Notes under the pieces: generated by a model | What the model saw: the letters and a program-made list of their open reading frames with translations, nothing else | The model's database searches: none | What the model was told of the DNA's origin: nothing | Program-made: the position numbers and the translations under genes | Shown here: one piece after another, positions 48,534 through 57,062 of the stretch | How positions within the stretch are numbered: the stretch's first letter is position 1 | Layout: the number at the start of each line of letters is the position of its first letter | NCBI GenBank assembly: GCA_964615375.1 | Contig: CAZTOW010000048.1 | Location: 10,406-74,405, forward strand | Source: CAZKWG01 sp964615375 | Lineage (GTDB): Bacteria; Myxococcota_A; UBA796; CAZKWG01 | Reading direction: 5' to 3' | DNA: 64,000 nt

Positions 48534-48599
48534 CCGGCTCCGAGATAACCCGCCCGGCCGGCGGGTGTGACACGGGCTACAATCGCGGCGCCCACGGAG

Positions 48600-49394
48600 A
48601 TGCCTGTGCTCGCTCCTCTGATCTTCGCGTTCCTGCCCGGCTGCGGCGGTGGCTTCGAGATGTCGGTCGACTTCGATCCCGACAGCGCCATCGCCATCGC
48701 CGACTACCTCGCCCCCCCGGACGTCGACTTCCAGGACGCCTTCTTCGTGGAGGCCGATCTCGACGGTCAGCCCATGCTGGGCGTGCTGGCCGCCACCATC
48801 CCCGACGCCTGCGAGGCCTACAGCCGCTTCGTGCCCGTGGCCTACGAGAGCTACGAGTCCATGCTGGACATGGACGGCGGCGCGGATGAGGACGCCGTGT
48901 TGCAGGCCTGGCAGGACGCGCTCGCGGCGGACTTCCCGACCGGGACCACCATCGCCTTCTTCGCCCTCGGCGTCGAGGAGCGCAGCAGCGAGGCCGTCGA
49001 GCAGAGCTACACCATGGAGTGGGACATCGCCACGGCCCGGGTCAGCGACACGCAGGGCCCGCAGCCCGCCGGCACCTTCGTGGGCGACCTCTTCGTCGTC
49101 ACGGAGGGCATCGACGTCTTCTGCCTCTACACCGGCTCCTGCGACGACGCCGCGAACGAGGCCAGCAACCAGGCCCTCTACAACCAGTGGTCGGTGTCCG
49201 AGGGCACGCTGGTGGTCGATCGCTTCAGCTCCGGCCGCAAGCTGGAGGGCACGGTGGACATGAGCCTGGTGAGCCGCTGGGTGGACGCCCAGTTCGGGTC
49301 GCCGGCGGTGCTGGGAGATGCCAGCGCGAGCTTCGAGGTGGGGCCGTGCGAGACCTTGGATGAGAACATCTTCCGGTATTGGAGTCTGTTGTAG
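48600..49394 (+). CDS. Lipoprotein of unknown function
   Basis: A protein of 264 residues starting M-P-V-L-A-P-L-I-F-A-F-L-P-G-C, a lipobox with Cys at 15, then Gly-Gly-Gly. The mature part is acidic (many Asp/Glu), with a Cys pair (V-F-C-L-Y-T-G-S-C) and a beta-rich end (L-E-G-T-V-D-M-S-L-V). No family recognised. It is transcribed away from the membrane-protein/desaturase pair and is followed by a 270-nt gap with an inverted repeat. Confidence 0.62.
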   Translation: MPVLAPLIFAFLPGCGGGFEMSVDFDPDSAIAIADYLAPPDVDFQDAFFVEADLDGQPMLGVLAATIPDACEAYSRFVPVAYESYESMLDMDGGADEDAVLQAWQDALAADFPTGTTIAFFALGVEERSSEAVEQSYTMEWDIATARVSDTQGPQPAGTFVGDLFVVTEGIDVFCLYTGSCDDAANEASNQALYNQWSVSEGTLVVDRFSSGRKLEGTVDMSLVSRWVDAQFGSPAVLGDASASFEVGPCETLDENIFRYWSLL

Positions 49395-49440
49395 GGGTGG
49401 GATTGGTGTGTGGGTCGGGCGATGGGTGATGTTCGACGAG

Positions 49441-49560
49441 GAGAATGAACCACAGAGACTCAGAGGGCACAGAGCCTGGAGCGCGGCGGGGAGGCCGCTC
49501 GGGTCTCGACCGCTCGACGCGCTTCCCTCTGAGCGCTCTGAGTCTCTGTGGTTCCTTCTC
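49441..49560. repeat. Inverted repeat pair (CACAGAGACTCAGAG family)
   Basis: A 25-nt sequence at 49441-49465 and its reverse complement at 49536-49560 differ at one base (18 bp are identical: 49448-49465 and 49536-49553). The CACAGAGACTCAGAG core is a type of dispersed intergenic repeat I recall from many environmental genomes. The intervening 70 nt can form a large stem-loop. The whole gap 49395-49667 contains no credible gene. Confidence 0.75.
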
Positions 49561-49667
49561 TCGTTGGGGGTGTGAACCTGAGCGCGGTGCTGCGGACGGC
49601 CCGGATCTGGTCACGCGCTGAATCCCCTGCAACCTGATGTAGGCTGTCCCCATCCCGGAGCCGTCCC

Positions 49668-50618
49668 ATGCCTCCCAGGCTCGCCCTCGTCTGCCTCCTC
49701 GCCGCCCCCCTGTCCTGCTCCCACCCGGACGCGACCTCGACCGCCCCCGAGGCGCCGCGCGTGCCCATCGCCTTGACCTTCGACGACCTGCCCTACCAGA
49801 CGCGGCGGGGCGGGGTCCCGCTGGAGGGTGAGGCGGCGATCTGGGCGGACACGACGGAGCGCCTGCTGGCGGCGCTTCGGGATGGCGGCGCGCCCGCGAC
49901 GGTCTTCGTCAACTGCGCCAACCTGGCCGAGGACGACGCGCTCGTCGCGCGCTGGCGCACAGCGGGGCACGCGATCGGCAACCACACGGCGCACCACACG
50001 AGCGCGGTGGCGGGGCCGCTCGAGGAGTGGATCGCCGACGTGCGCGCCTGCGACGGGCTGTGGGCGGAGGGCTCGACGGAGCCGCGCTGGTTCCGCTTCC
50101 CCTACCTCTGGCGCGGCGAGACCGTCGAGCAGCGGGACGCGATCGCCGCGGCCCTGGCCGGGGCGGGCTACCGGACCGTGCCGGTCACGGTGGACAGCCA
50201 CGACTGGGCCTATGAGTTCGCGCGGAGGCGCAACCCCGACCCGGCCTCGCGGGCAGAGCTGGTCCAGATGCTGGTGGCCAACACCGCCGACGCGGTGGAC
50301 GAGGCGCGCAGGATCTCCCGGGAGAAGCTGGGGCGTGAGGCCGCGCAGGTCCTGCTGCTGCACGTCAACGCGCTCACGGCCGACGCCCTGCCCGCCATCC
50401 TCGACGGGCTGGAGCGCGACGGGCTCACCGTGGCCCCGGTCGAGCAGGTCATGGCCGACCCGCTGTATTCGCAGCCCGACGCCTGGGCGGGGAGGGGCGC
50501 GCGCTGGTGGCTGGCGCGCACAGATCCGATCACCCGACCGGACGGGACGGCCTGGTACTCGGATCGCGAGGCCAACGTGACGGCGGCGCTGGAGGCGCGC
50601 TTCGGTCCGCCGCGCTGA
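49668..50618 (+). CDS. Polysaccharide deacetylase (NodB-domain) lipoprotein
   Basis: A protein of 316 residues with a lipobox (L-L-A-A-P-L-S-C, Cys at 17). The NodB homology domain shows the metal/base motif L-T-F-D-D-L-P near residue 37, G-N-H-T-A-H-H (about 104-110) and W-F-R-F-P-Y-L-W-R near 142. Carbohydrate esterase 4 enzymes remove N- or O-acetyl groups from peptidoglycan, chitin or xylan. An outer-face location is expected from the lipobox. No partner is adjacent; the M91 protease gene follows 50 nt downstream on the same strand. Confidence 0.85.
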   Translation: MPPRLALVCLLAAPLSCSHPDATSTAPEAPRVPIALTFDDLPYQTRRGGVPLEGEAAIWADTTERLLAALRDGGAPATVFVNCANLAEDDALVARWRTAGHAIGNHTAHHTSAVAGPLEEWIADVRACDGLWAEGSTEPRWFRFPYLWRGETVEQRDAIAAALAGAGYRTVPVTVDSHDWAYEFARRRNPDPASRAELVQMLVANTADAVDEARRISREKLGREAAQVLLLHVNALTADALPAILDGLERDGLTVAPVEQVMADPLYSQPDAWAGRGARWWLARTDPITRPDGTAWYSDREANVTAALEARFGPPR

Positions 50619-50669
50619 GCATGAAATGGCGACCAGGACCCTCTTCCCTTCCCCGGGGAGGATCCCGCC

Positions 50670-51617
50670 ATGGACTTCCAGTACGCCCCCGCCCTCGCCC
50701 CGGCGCCCGAGATCGCCGCCCCCGCCCCGCTCGCCGGGCTGTGGGAGCAGGACACCTTCGGCAACGGCTTCCTGGCGGAGCAGCTGAGCGAGAGCGCGAC
50801 CACGGGCTTCTGGAACCGGCATTTCCCCAGCATCTTCGGGCCGGAGCAGACGCCCGAGGTGGCCCGCCCCGGCCTGGACGCGGTGGCGCAGGCGGCGGAT
50901 CGGACGGTGGCGGCGATGGAGCTGAAGGATCGCTTCCACGTCGGCGAGGGCGAGGAGGCGGGCAAGGCGAGCGTGAGCCAGGACGAGTACGACGAGATCG
51001 TGGCGCTCTACAGCGACATCCGGCGCGGCAAGACCCAGCTGAAGCTGGACACGGCCGGGCTCTCGGAGGAGGACGCCGCCGCCTTTCGTCGGGGCACCAT
51101 GGGCGACCTGGCCAGCATGATGCAGACGCCGAGCGGGCGCGCGCTGCTGGCCGAGCTGGCCCACGGGAACAACGGCCACACCACGACGCTGGGGCACACC
51201 GCCGAGGACCCGGACAACGAGGCCTCCCTGCCCGGCCTGGACATGAACGACGTGGACGACCGCTGGAAGCTGCACAACGCGCTCCACGGCGGCGGCGGGG
51301 CGAACAGCCGCGTCAACTACACGCCGGGCAAGACCGTCCACACGGACCACGACGGCGACATCCGCTCCGACGTGACGCTCTACCACGAGCTCACCCACGC
51401 CTGGCACAACGGCAAGGGCCAGAACGCGCAGGGCAGCGTGCCCGGCGCGAACGGGACCACGGTGGGCCTCGAGGAGTTCGAGACGGTGGGCATGGGGCGC
51501 TACAAGGACCTGCCCTACACCGAGAACCGCTACCGGGCCGAGCGCGCGCGGATGGGCGAGAAGATGGCTCCCCGGGCCACCTATGGCGGGACGAAGCCCG
51601 AGGAGCACGGGCTCTGA
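50670..51617 (+). CDS. M91-family (NleD-like) zinc metallopeptidase
   Basis: A protein of 315 residues without a signal peptide. The zinc site is L-Y-H-E-L-T-H-A-W-H (HExxH, about residues 237-246), followed at about 60 residues by G-L-E-E-F-E-T-V-G and Y-T-E-N-R-Y-R, the layout of the M91 peptidase family whose known members include the NleD effector that cleaves host MAP kinases. The N-terminal 200 residues are Ala/Asp/Gly-rich and may be a delivery region. The family is best known from type III effectors; no secretion gene is linked here. Role in the producing cell unknown. Confidence 0.72.
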   Translation: MDFQYAPALAPAPEIAAPAPLAGLWEQDTFGNGFLAEQLSESATTGFWNRHFPSIFGPEQTPEVARPGLDAVAQAADRTVAAMELKDRFHVGEGEEAGKASVSQDEYDEIVALYSDIRRGKTQLKLDTAGLSEEDAAAFRRGTMGDLASMMQTPSGRALLAELAHGNNGHTTTLGHTAEDPDNEASLPGLDMNDVDDRWKLHNALHGGGGANSRVNYTPGKTVHTDHDGDIRSDVTLYHELTHAWHNGKGQNAQGSVPGANGTTVGLEEFETVGMGRYKDLPYTENRYRAERARMGEKMAPRATYGGTKPEEHGL

Positions 51618-51626
51618 ACCATCGGT

Positions 51627-53144
51627 CTACTCGCAGGCCAGCGCGCTGCAGATGAGGTCCACGTCCAGCCCGAGGTCGGCGTAGGCCGAGCCCAGGTTCA
51701 GGTAAATGTCCTCGGGCAGGTTGGCCTCGGAGGCCTGGCCGAAGTCGCAGGCGCTGGCCTGGAAGGCCGCGTCCGAGGTGGCGTTGTCGTCGATGTACAC
51801 GCCGCCGCCCTCGTCGGCCTCTCCCGAGAAGAACCCGGCCTCGACCTCGGAGGATCCCGCGCAGGTGGCCTCGGCCCCGCCGTAGAGGGCGAGCCCGGCG
51901 CCCCAGTAGGCCACGTTGGCCGACAGCGTCGTGTCCTGGAGCAGGACACGGGTGTCGGAGCGATCGGTCGAGAGGAAGACGCCCCCACCGCCCAGCTCCG
52001 CGCCGTTGCCGTAGATCTCGCTGCCGCTCAGGGTCACGGTGCTGTCCAAGACCCCGAGCCCGCCTCCGTACCCGGCCGTGTTGCGCCAGAAGACGGAGTC
52101 CGAGATGTCCGCGGTGCAACGCTCGGCGTAGATCGCGCCGCCGATGTCCCCGTAGTTGTAGGTGAAGTAGGTGTCGCGCACCGTCAGGTCATATCCAACA
52201 CAGGCGATGCCCCCGCCCGCCTGGTACCCCATGCTGCTCTCGACATGTCCATTCCCATTGTATACAGACATGCTCTCGATGTGCAGCGTGCCCTCGCCGC
52301 GGGCCTCAATGACGGATCGGCGGTTCCCGCTGTCCAGGACCGTGTCGAATCGGCTCGCGCCGGTGAGGGTGACAGAGCCCTGGACGACGAGGCTCACGTA
52401 CCACACGCCCTCACAGATGTACCAGCTCCCGTCCGTGACCGTGATCTCCACTGGGGAGATGGAGTCGCCCGCGGCGAAGGCCTCCGTCATGTCCGCGGCG
52501 CTCCCGTCCGCGTAGCGCACATAGGCGCCGCTGGTCCCCTCTGTGTTGGGATCGCAGTCTTCATCGTCCGGTCCACACAGCTCCTCGGCGCCGGGCCAGG
52601 CCAGCGGGTTGGCGTCGTCGCAGTCGCCCCCCGCGGCCACCCAGCCCTCGGCGACGCGGCAGCCCGGCCCCGCCTCGATGTCCTCGCCGTAGCCGTCGCC
52701 GTCGGCGTCGGGCCAGCTCTCCAGCTCGTCCTGCGGTCCCTCGTCCTCCAGCCCGTCGCAGTCGTTGTCGAGGCCGTCGCAGACCTCCTCCACCTCCGGG
52801 TGGATCTGCGCGTCGTCGTCGTCGCAGTCGCCGCCCACCGCGATGTAGCTCTCGATCGCGGCACAGCTCGCGAGCTCCTCGCCCTCCGCGCCGTAGCCGT
52901 CGCCGTCGGCGTCGGGCCAGCCCACGACGCCGTCCACCGGGTCCTCGTCCACCTCCCCGTCGCAGTCGTTGTCCAGCCCGTCGCAGACCTCGTCAGCCTC
53001 GGGGTGGATGGCGGTGCTGCCGTCCTCGCAGTCCTCGGGCGCGGACCAGCCGTCGCCGTCGCCATCTCGGCCATCGTCTCCGGGCTTGCTGGAGGTGGCG
53101 CAGGACAGGAGCAGAGCACAGAGGGGCAAGGTCGGGCGCGGCAT
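51627..53144 (-). CDS. MopE-like Cys/Asp-repeat lipoprotein with beta-helix C-terminus
   Basis: A protein of 505 residues, start at ATG 53144 preceded by GAGGAGG. A lipobox (C-A-L-L-L-S-C, Cys at 14) is followed by three or more repeats of the putative metal-binding motif (G-D-C-D-D-x-x-x-x-I-H-P-x-x-x-E-x-C-D-G-x-D-N-D-C-D-G), as in MopE-type copper or calcium-binding surface proteins. From about residue 200 it becomes a parallel beta-helix (G-G-A-I-Y-A-E-R-C-T-A-D, G-G-G-L-G-V-L-D-S-T-V) typical of polymorphic outer-membrane-like repeats. Likely surface exposed and metal binding. Confidence 0.78.
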   Translation of the reverse strand: MPRPTLPLCALLLSCATSSKPGDDGRDGDGDGWSAPEDCEDGSTAIHPEADEVCDGLDNDCDGEVDEDPVDGVVGWPDADGDGYGAEGEELASCAAIESYIAVGGDCDDDDAQIHPEVEEVCDGLDNDCDGLEDEGPQDELESWPDADGDGYGEDIEAGPGCRVAEGWVAAGGDCDDANPLAWPGAEELCGPDDEDCDPNTEGTSGAYVRYADGSAADMTEAFAAGDSISPVEITVTDGSWYICEGVWYVSLVVQGSVTLTGASRFDTVLDSGNRRSVIEARGEGTLHIESMSVYNGNGHVESSMGYQAGGGIACVGYDLTVRDTYFTYNYGDIGGAIYAERCTADISDSVFWRNTAGYGGGLGVLDSTVTLSGSEIYGNGAELGGGGVFLSTDRSDTRVLLQDTTLSANVAYWGAGLALYGGAEATCAGSSEVEAGFFSGEADEGGGVYIDDNATSDAAFQASACDFGQASEANLPEDIYLNLGSAYADLGLDVDLICSALACE

Positions 53145-53275
53145 CGGGCCTCCTCTCCCGAGCGTGCGCGACCTGGGCGCCATGGTCAAGCCCTGAGGCG
53201 AATCGCGTCACAGAGCTGTGTCAGCCGGCCGCGCGATCGCGGGGCCGCGATAACGGCTTCAGGTGGAGGTGCCCC

Positions 53276-53641
53276 TTGTCCAGCCTGTACGCCTGTGAGG
53301 TCGAGAGGATCCGCGGCCCGCGGCTCACGCTCCGCGTGAAGATCGACCACCCGGACGAGCGCGCCTTCGGCACCAGCCTGGCCTTCGTGCGCGACCTGAT
53401 GTCCCGCTTCCTGAGCCGGCTGGGCGCCGCGCCGGAGGATCTGGTCGCGGTAGAGCTGACCGGGCCCGTCGGCTGCAAGGTCGTGGACCGCGGCACCGGA
53501 TGGATGCGGGTCGCCCGCGTCCGAGGCCACCGACCCACCCTGCGCTACCACGTCCTGTTCTCGGACGAGGCCCGACTGGCGGGCGTCACGCAGGGAGAGC
53601 GATTCGACAGCGCGGCCTTCGTCCAGGATTTTCCGCCCTGA
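53276..53641 (+). CDS. Hypothetical protein with TTG start
   Basis: A protein of 121 residues beginning at TTG 53276, which has a good GGAGG site 6 nt upstream; no better start exists. The composition is mixed alpha/beta with no signal or membrane segment, and I do not recognise a family. It faces the DUF6340 lipoprotein gene convergently with a 5-nt gap. The frame carries regular amino-acid usage and no long low-complexity runs, which supports it as a real gene. Confidence 0.55.
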   Translation: MSSLYACEVERIRGPRLTLRVKIDHPDERAFGTSLAFVRDLMSRFLSRLGAAPEDLVAVELTGPVGCKVVDRGTGWMRVARVRGHRPTLRYHVLFSDEARLAGVTQGERFDSAAFVQDFPP

Positions 53642-53646
53642 GGGCC

Positions 53647-54696
53647 TCAGCCCCCCGTAGGCGTCGGGGCCGCCGGGACGGCCGGGGCCGCCGGGGGGAG
53701 CTGCTCCTGGACCTTGTTCTCCAGGCCCTGACGACGCATCAGGGTCTCCACGTACTCGGTGGTGCCCTTCTTGCCGCCCAGGAGCTGCTTCGCCTTGCGC
53801 GCGTGCTCGAGGGCCTGGTTGATGTCCCCCTTCTTCTCGGCCGCGACCGCCAGGTTCAGGCGGGTCTTGCCGCGGTCCTTCTCGCTCTCGTCCTTGCTGA
53901 GGCCCTCGCGCCAGGCCGCCGCCGCCATCTCCCAGTCGCCCTCCTTGGCGAAGCGGGCGCCTTCGCGGATGATGCTGGAGCCGCCCTTGAAGTACTGGCG
54001 GGGCTCGCTGACCTCGCGCGGCGAGATGTGCGTGGAGAAGCCATAGCCGGCCGAGCGGGCCATCTGGGCCTCGAGGGCCTTGGGGTCGCCCGCGTCCTCG
54101 CGCGCGTCGCCCTGACGATCGCCGCGCCCCTCGAGCCCGGACGAGGTCACCATGCTCTTGCCGGTGAGCGCGAGGCCCTCGCAGGTCTGCACGCTCCAGT
54201 CGGTGGTGGTGTTGGCGGAGTAGTGGGCGATGATCACCGGCACGGTGTGGGTGACCTCCTTCTCCACCGGCGGGCAGTCGGCGCAGTTGGCCGGCTTCTC
54301 GCTCACCTTCTCGGTGATGTCCTCGGTGGTCTCCGAGTACGACCAGCCGCCCTCGTGGGCGTAGCCCGTCAGCGTGACGACGCCGGTGGCGGCGGCGCCC
54401 TTGCAGACGCTCTCGGCGTCCTCGCGGCCGAGCTGCTCGCCGAGCGGGGCCTTGACCTTGCCGGTCGCCGCCTTCGCCGCGCTGGGGCTCGCCACCTTGA
54501 GCCGCGGCGAGCTCAGCAGCGCGTCCTCCAGCCCCGCCACCGCGTCCTCGCTCTGACCGCGGTTGGCGCGGTCGATGACCGCCACGGTCTGGACCTCCTG
54601 CGGGAGGGAGAACTCCGCCGGGTACATGTACTCGATGGTCACGACCGGGCGGCAGGCGGAGAGCAGGATCAGGGCAGAGAGCAGGGCTGGGCGCAT
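53647..54696 (-). CDS. DUF6340-like lipoprotein with TPR-type C-terminus
   Basis: A protein of 349 residues with a lipobox (S-A-L-I-L-L-S-A-C, Cys at 15). The N-terminal section (V-T-I-E-Y-M-Y-P-A-E-F-S-L-P-Q-E-V-Q-T-V-A-V-I-D-R) matches the characteristic opening of DUF6340 lipoproteins. The second half has helical TPR-type units (A-A-A-A-W-R-E-G-L-S and A-L-E-H-A-R-K-A-K-Q), and the tail is Pro/Ala-rich. Role unknown; relatives are periplasm-facing lipoproteins. The frame is open upstream but only as a shadow of the next gene. Confidence 0.7.
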   Translation of the reverse strand: MRPALLSALILLSACRPVVTIEYMYPAEFSLPQEVQTVAVIDRANRGQSEDAVAGLEDALLSSPRLKVASPSAAKAATGKVKAPLGEQLGREDAESVCKGAAATGVVTLTGYAHEGGWSYSETTEDITEKVSEKPANCADCPPVEKEVTHTVPVIIAHYSANTTTDWSVQTCEGLALTGKSMVTSSGLEGRGDRQGDAREDAGDPKALEAQMARSAGYGFSTHISPREVSEPRQYFKGGSSIIREGARFAKEGDWEMAAAAWREGLSKDESEKDRGKTRLNLAVAAEKKGDINQALEHARKAKQLLGGKKGTTEYVETLMRRQGLENKVQEQLPPAAPAVPAAPTPTGG

Positions 54697-54752
54697 GGGG
54701 TCCTCGAGCGTGGGGCGCGATCCTAACACAGCGCGACGGGCCCCTCCTCCCC

Positions 54753-55616
54753 TCAGGACCGCGACGCGGCGCCCCAGTCTCGACGAAACAGGAGCTTCTT
54801 CAACCACCGCTGGAGACGCCCGAGGTGGTGGTAGAAGGGCGTGGGGCTCTGGTCCGTCTTGGGCTCGTAAGGCCCGGTCTGGTAGGGCACGTACATGGAG
54901 CGCCGCAGGCTCGCCCAGCCCTCGCGGGGGGAGCGCTCCACCCGGTGCCAGAGCCGCCCGTCGTGGACGGTCAGATCGCCCGGCTGCGTCTCCACGCAGA
55001 TCTCGGCGGGGTCCGGCCGGTGCCAGACGAAATAGGGCTTGCGGAAGCACATGGAGAGGAAGCCCTGGCGGTGGCTGCCGGGGATGAGGCGCAGCCCGCC
55101 GTCCTCCTTCGAGATGCGATCCAGGTGCAAGCCTACGTTGTACATGACCTGGGGCATGCGCAGGTAGAAGAGGTCGCGCAGCCCGTCGGTGTGCCAGCCC
55201 AGGCGCGGGTAGGCGCTTCCGGGCACGTTGACGTAGCGGTTCACCACCACGCCGTCCTTCTCGTCGTGGCCCACGCGGGCCTGCTCGCCGACCATGCGGC
55301 GGATGGGCTCGAAGCGAGGATCGAGCACGAAGGTCCGCAGGCGTTCGGAGAACATGCTCGCGTAGGTGAAGCGCTGCACCCAGGGGCGGCGGTCGGGGTT
55401 CAGGCCCCAGAAAACAGGCACACCATTTACCCATTCTCGCTGCTCAGCCCGCCAGCGCGCCTCGATGGCGTCCAGCTCCTCGCCGATCATCCCGACCTCC
55501 TCGGCGCTGGCCACGCCGTCGAAGACCAGGAAGCCGTGCGTGTCGAAGAAGGCCCGTTGTTCGGGCGTGATCTCAGGGCCGAGCCGGAATCGGGTGTGGA
55601 GCGGGAGCGTCTGCAT
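54753..55616 (-). CDS. Phytanoyl-CoA dioxygenase (PhyH)-family oxygenase
   Basis: A protein of 287 residues of the Fe(II)/2-oxoglutarate dioxygenase superfamily. Metal ligands: G-W-H-T-D-G (His and Asp of the HxD pair, about residues 140-145) and a distal His in H-D-G-R-L-W-H-R near 217; an Arg that could bind 2-oxoglutarate follows in S-L-R-R-S-M-Y. It probably hydroxylates a lipid or small molecule. The start is the ATG at 55616, since the longer upstream frame is composed of non-protein-like Gly/Ala/Arg. Divergent from the CotH lipoprotein gene, 24 nt away. Confidence 0.78.
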   Translation of the reverse strand: MQTLPLHTRFRLGPEITPEQRAFFDTHGFLVFDGVASAEEVGMIGEELDAIEARWRAEQREWVNGVPVFWGLNPDRRPWVQRFTYASMFSERLRTFVLDPRFEPIRRMVGEQARVGHDEKDGVVVNRYVNVPGSAYPRLGWHTDGLRDLFYLRMPQVMYNVGLHLDRISKEDGGLRLIPGSHRQGFLSMCFRKPYFVWHRPDPAEICVETQPGDLTVHDGRLWHRVERSPREGWASLRRSMYVPYQTGPYEPKTDQSPTPFYHHLGRLQRWLKKLLFRRDWGAASRS

Positions 55617-55640
55617 CGCCGCCTGTATTAACCTCCAAGG

Positions 55641-57062
55641 ATGCGCTTCATCACCCTCGCCCTCGCCCTCGGCTGCACCGACCCGGACAAGGCCCGCTCG
55701 CCCGCGGAGAGCGGCCGCCCCGAGACCGGCTCCACCGAGACCGGGCCCGCGCCCTCCGACGAGAGCGGGCACCCCGACAGCACCCCGCCCGAGGAGACGG
55801 GCCTCCCCGGCGAGAGCGGGATCAGCGAGAGCGGCGAGAGCGGCGAGAGCGGCGAGAGCGGGGACAGCGCCGAGCCCGAGGCGCCCGATCCACTCGACGG
55901 GCTCTGCCAGCTCGCCATGGACTGCACGGACGTCGTGGACTCCGAGACCGAGAAGGTGCCGTGTACGCTCACCGTCACCGACCAGGACGGCGTGGTCTGG
56001 TACGAGGGCGGGGCCGTGGCCTGGATCCGCGGGCGGTCCACCTCCTACGTGCCCAAGAAGCAGTACGGCGTCGAGCTGCGCGACGAGCGGGACGAGGCGG
56101 TGGAGGCCGATCTCCTGGGGATGGGCCTGGAGAGCGACTGGGTCATCAACGGCAACTACTACGACCGCCTGCTGGTGCGGAACAAGCTGGGCTTCGACCT
56201 GTTCCAGAGCTGGGGGGACGAGGAGCGTTACGCCCCGCAGTCCGCGCTCTGCGAGCTCACCCTGGACGGCGAGTACCGCGGGGCCTACACGCTGGTAGAG
56301 CGCATCAAGCGCGACGGCTCACGTATCGACATCGAGCGCGACGACGGAGAGGGCGGCTCCTTCGTCATGAAGCAGAACGACGAGGGCTGCTTCTACACCA
56401 ACACCACGACCTATGGCTGCTGGAAGCTCATCTATCCAAACGAGGACGACATCAGCGAGGGCTCGGCGGAGGGGATTACGGCCTGGCTCTCGGGCTGGGA
56501 GGCGGCGGTGGTCAGCGCCGACCCCTACTCGGACGAGGACGGGGTCTTCACCTACGTGGACATCGACAGCCTCGTGGACATCGTGATCATCGAGGAGTTC
56601 TTCAAGAACGAGGACGCCTTCTACACCAGCATGCACCTGTGGAAGGACCAGGGCGGGCTCATCCACTTCACGCCCTGGGACCTGGACATGACCTTCGGTC
56701 AGTTCCCCTACTACCCCTACGGTGACTATGACAACCCCGAGGTCTGGATCGACTACCGCCCGCAGCTCATGACCGTCATGGCCGCCGCGCCCGAGTTCCA
56801 GGATCGGCTGGGCGCGCGCTGGGAGGAGCTCCGCGCCGGCCCCATGCAGCTGGAGGCCATCTACGCCGAGATCGACCGCCTCCAGGCCATCTACGGCGAG
56901 GCCATCGACCGCAACTTCGCGCTGTGGCCCATCGAGACCATCAACTACGGCGGCTACTTCTACGAGGTCAGCTCGTATGAGGAGGAGGACGCCTACGTGC
57001 GGGACTGGATCGAGCGCCGCCTCGCCTGGATGGACGAGAACATCGGAAACTACTCAATCTAG
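55641..57062 (+). CDS. CotH-kinase-family lipoprotein
   Basis: A protein of 473 residues with a lipobox (T-L-A-L-A-L-G-C, Cys at 12), then an Glu-Thr-Gly/Glu-Ser-Gly linker of about 70 residues, then the CotH kinase-like domain. The latter includes A-W-I-R-G-R-S-T-S-Y-V-P-K-K-Q-Y-G-V-E-L, a Y-D-R-L-L-V-R-N-K segment, V-E-R-I-K-R-D and T-P-W-D-L-D-M-T-F-G. CotH proteins are atypical protein kinases, some phosphorylating surface or spore-coat proteins. A phosphotransfer on surface proteins is the expected role. The stop codon abuts that of the convergent VTC gene, without a single spacer base. Confidence 0.88.
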   Translation: MRFITLALALGCTDPDKARSPAESGRPETGSTETGPAPSDESGHPDSTPPEETGLPGESGISESGESGESGESGDSAEPEAPDPLDGLCQLAMDCTDVVDSETEKVPCTLTVTDQDGVVWYEGGAVAWIRGRSTSYVPKKQYGVELRDERDEAVEADLLGMGLESDWVINGNYYDRLLVRNKLGFDLFQSWGDEERYAPQSALCELTLDGEYRGAYTLVERIKRDGSRIDIERDDGEGGSFVMKQNDEGCFYTNTTTYGCWKLIYPNEDDISEGSAEGITAWLSGWEAAVVSADPYSDEDGVFTYVDIDSLVDIVIIEEFFKNEDAFYTSMHLWKDQGGLIHFTPWDLDMTFGQFPYYPYGDYDNPEVWIDYRPQLMTVMAAAPEFQDRLGARWEELRAGPMQLEAIYAEIDRLQAIYGEAIDRNFALWPIETINYGGYFYEVSSYEEEDAYVRDWIERRLAWMDENIGNYSI

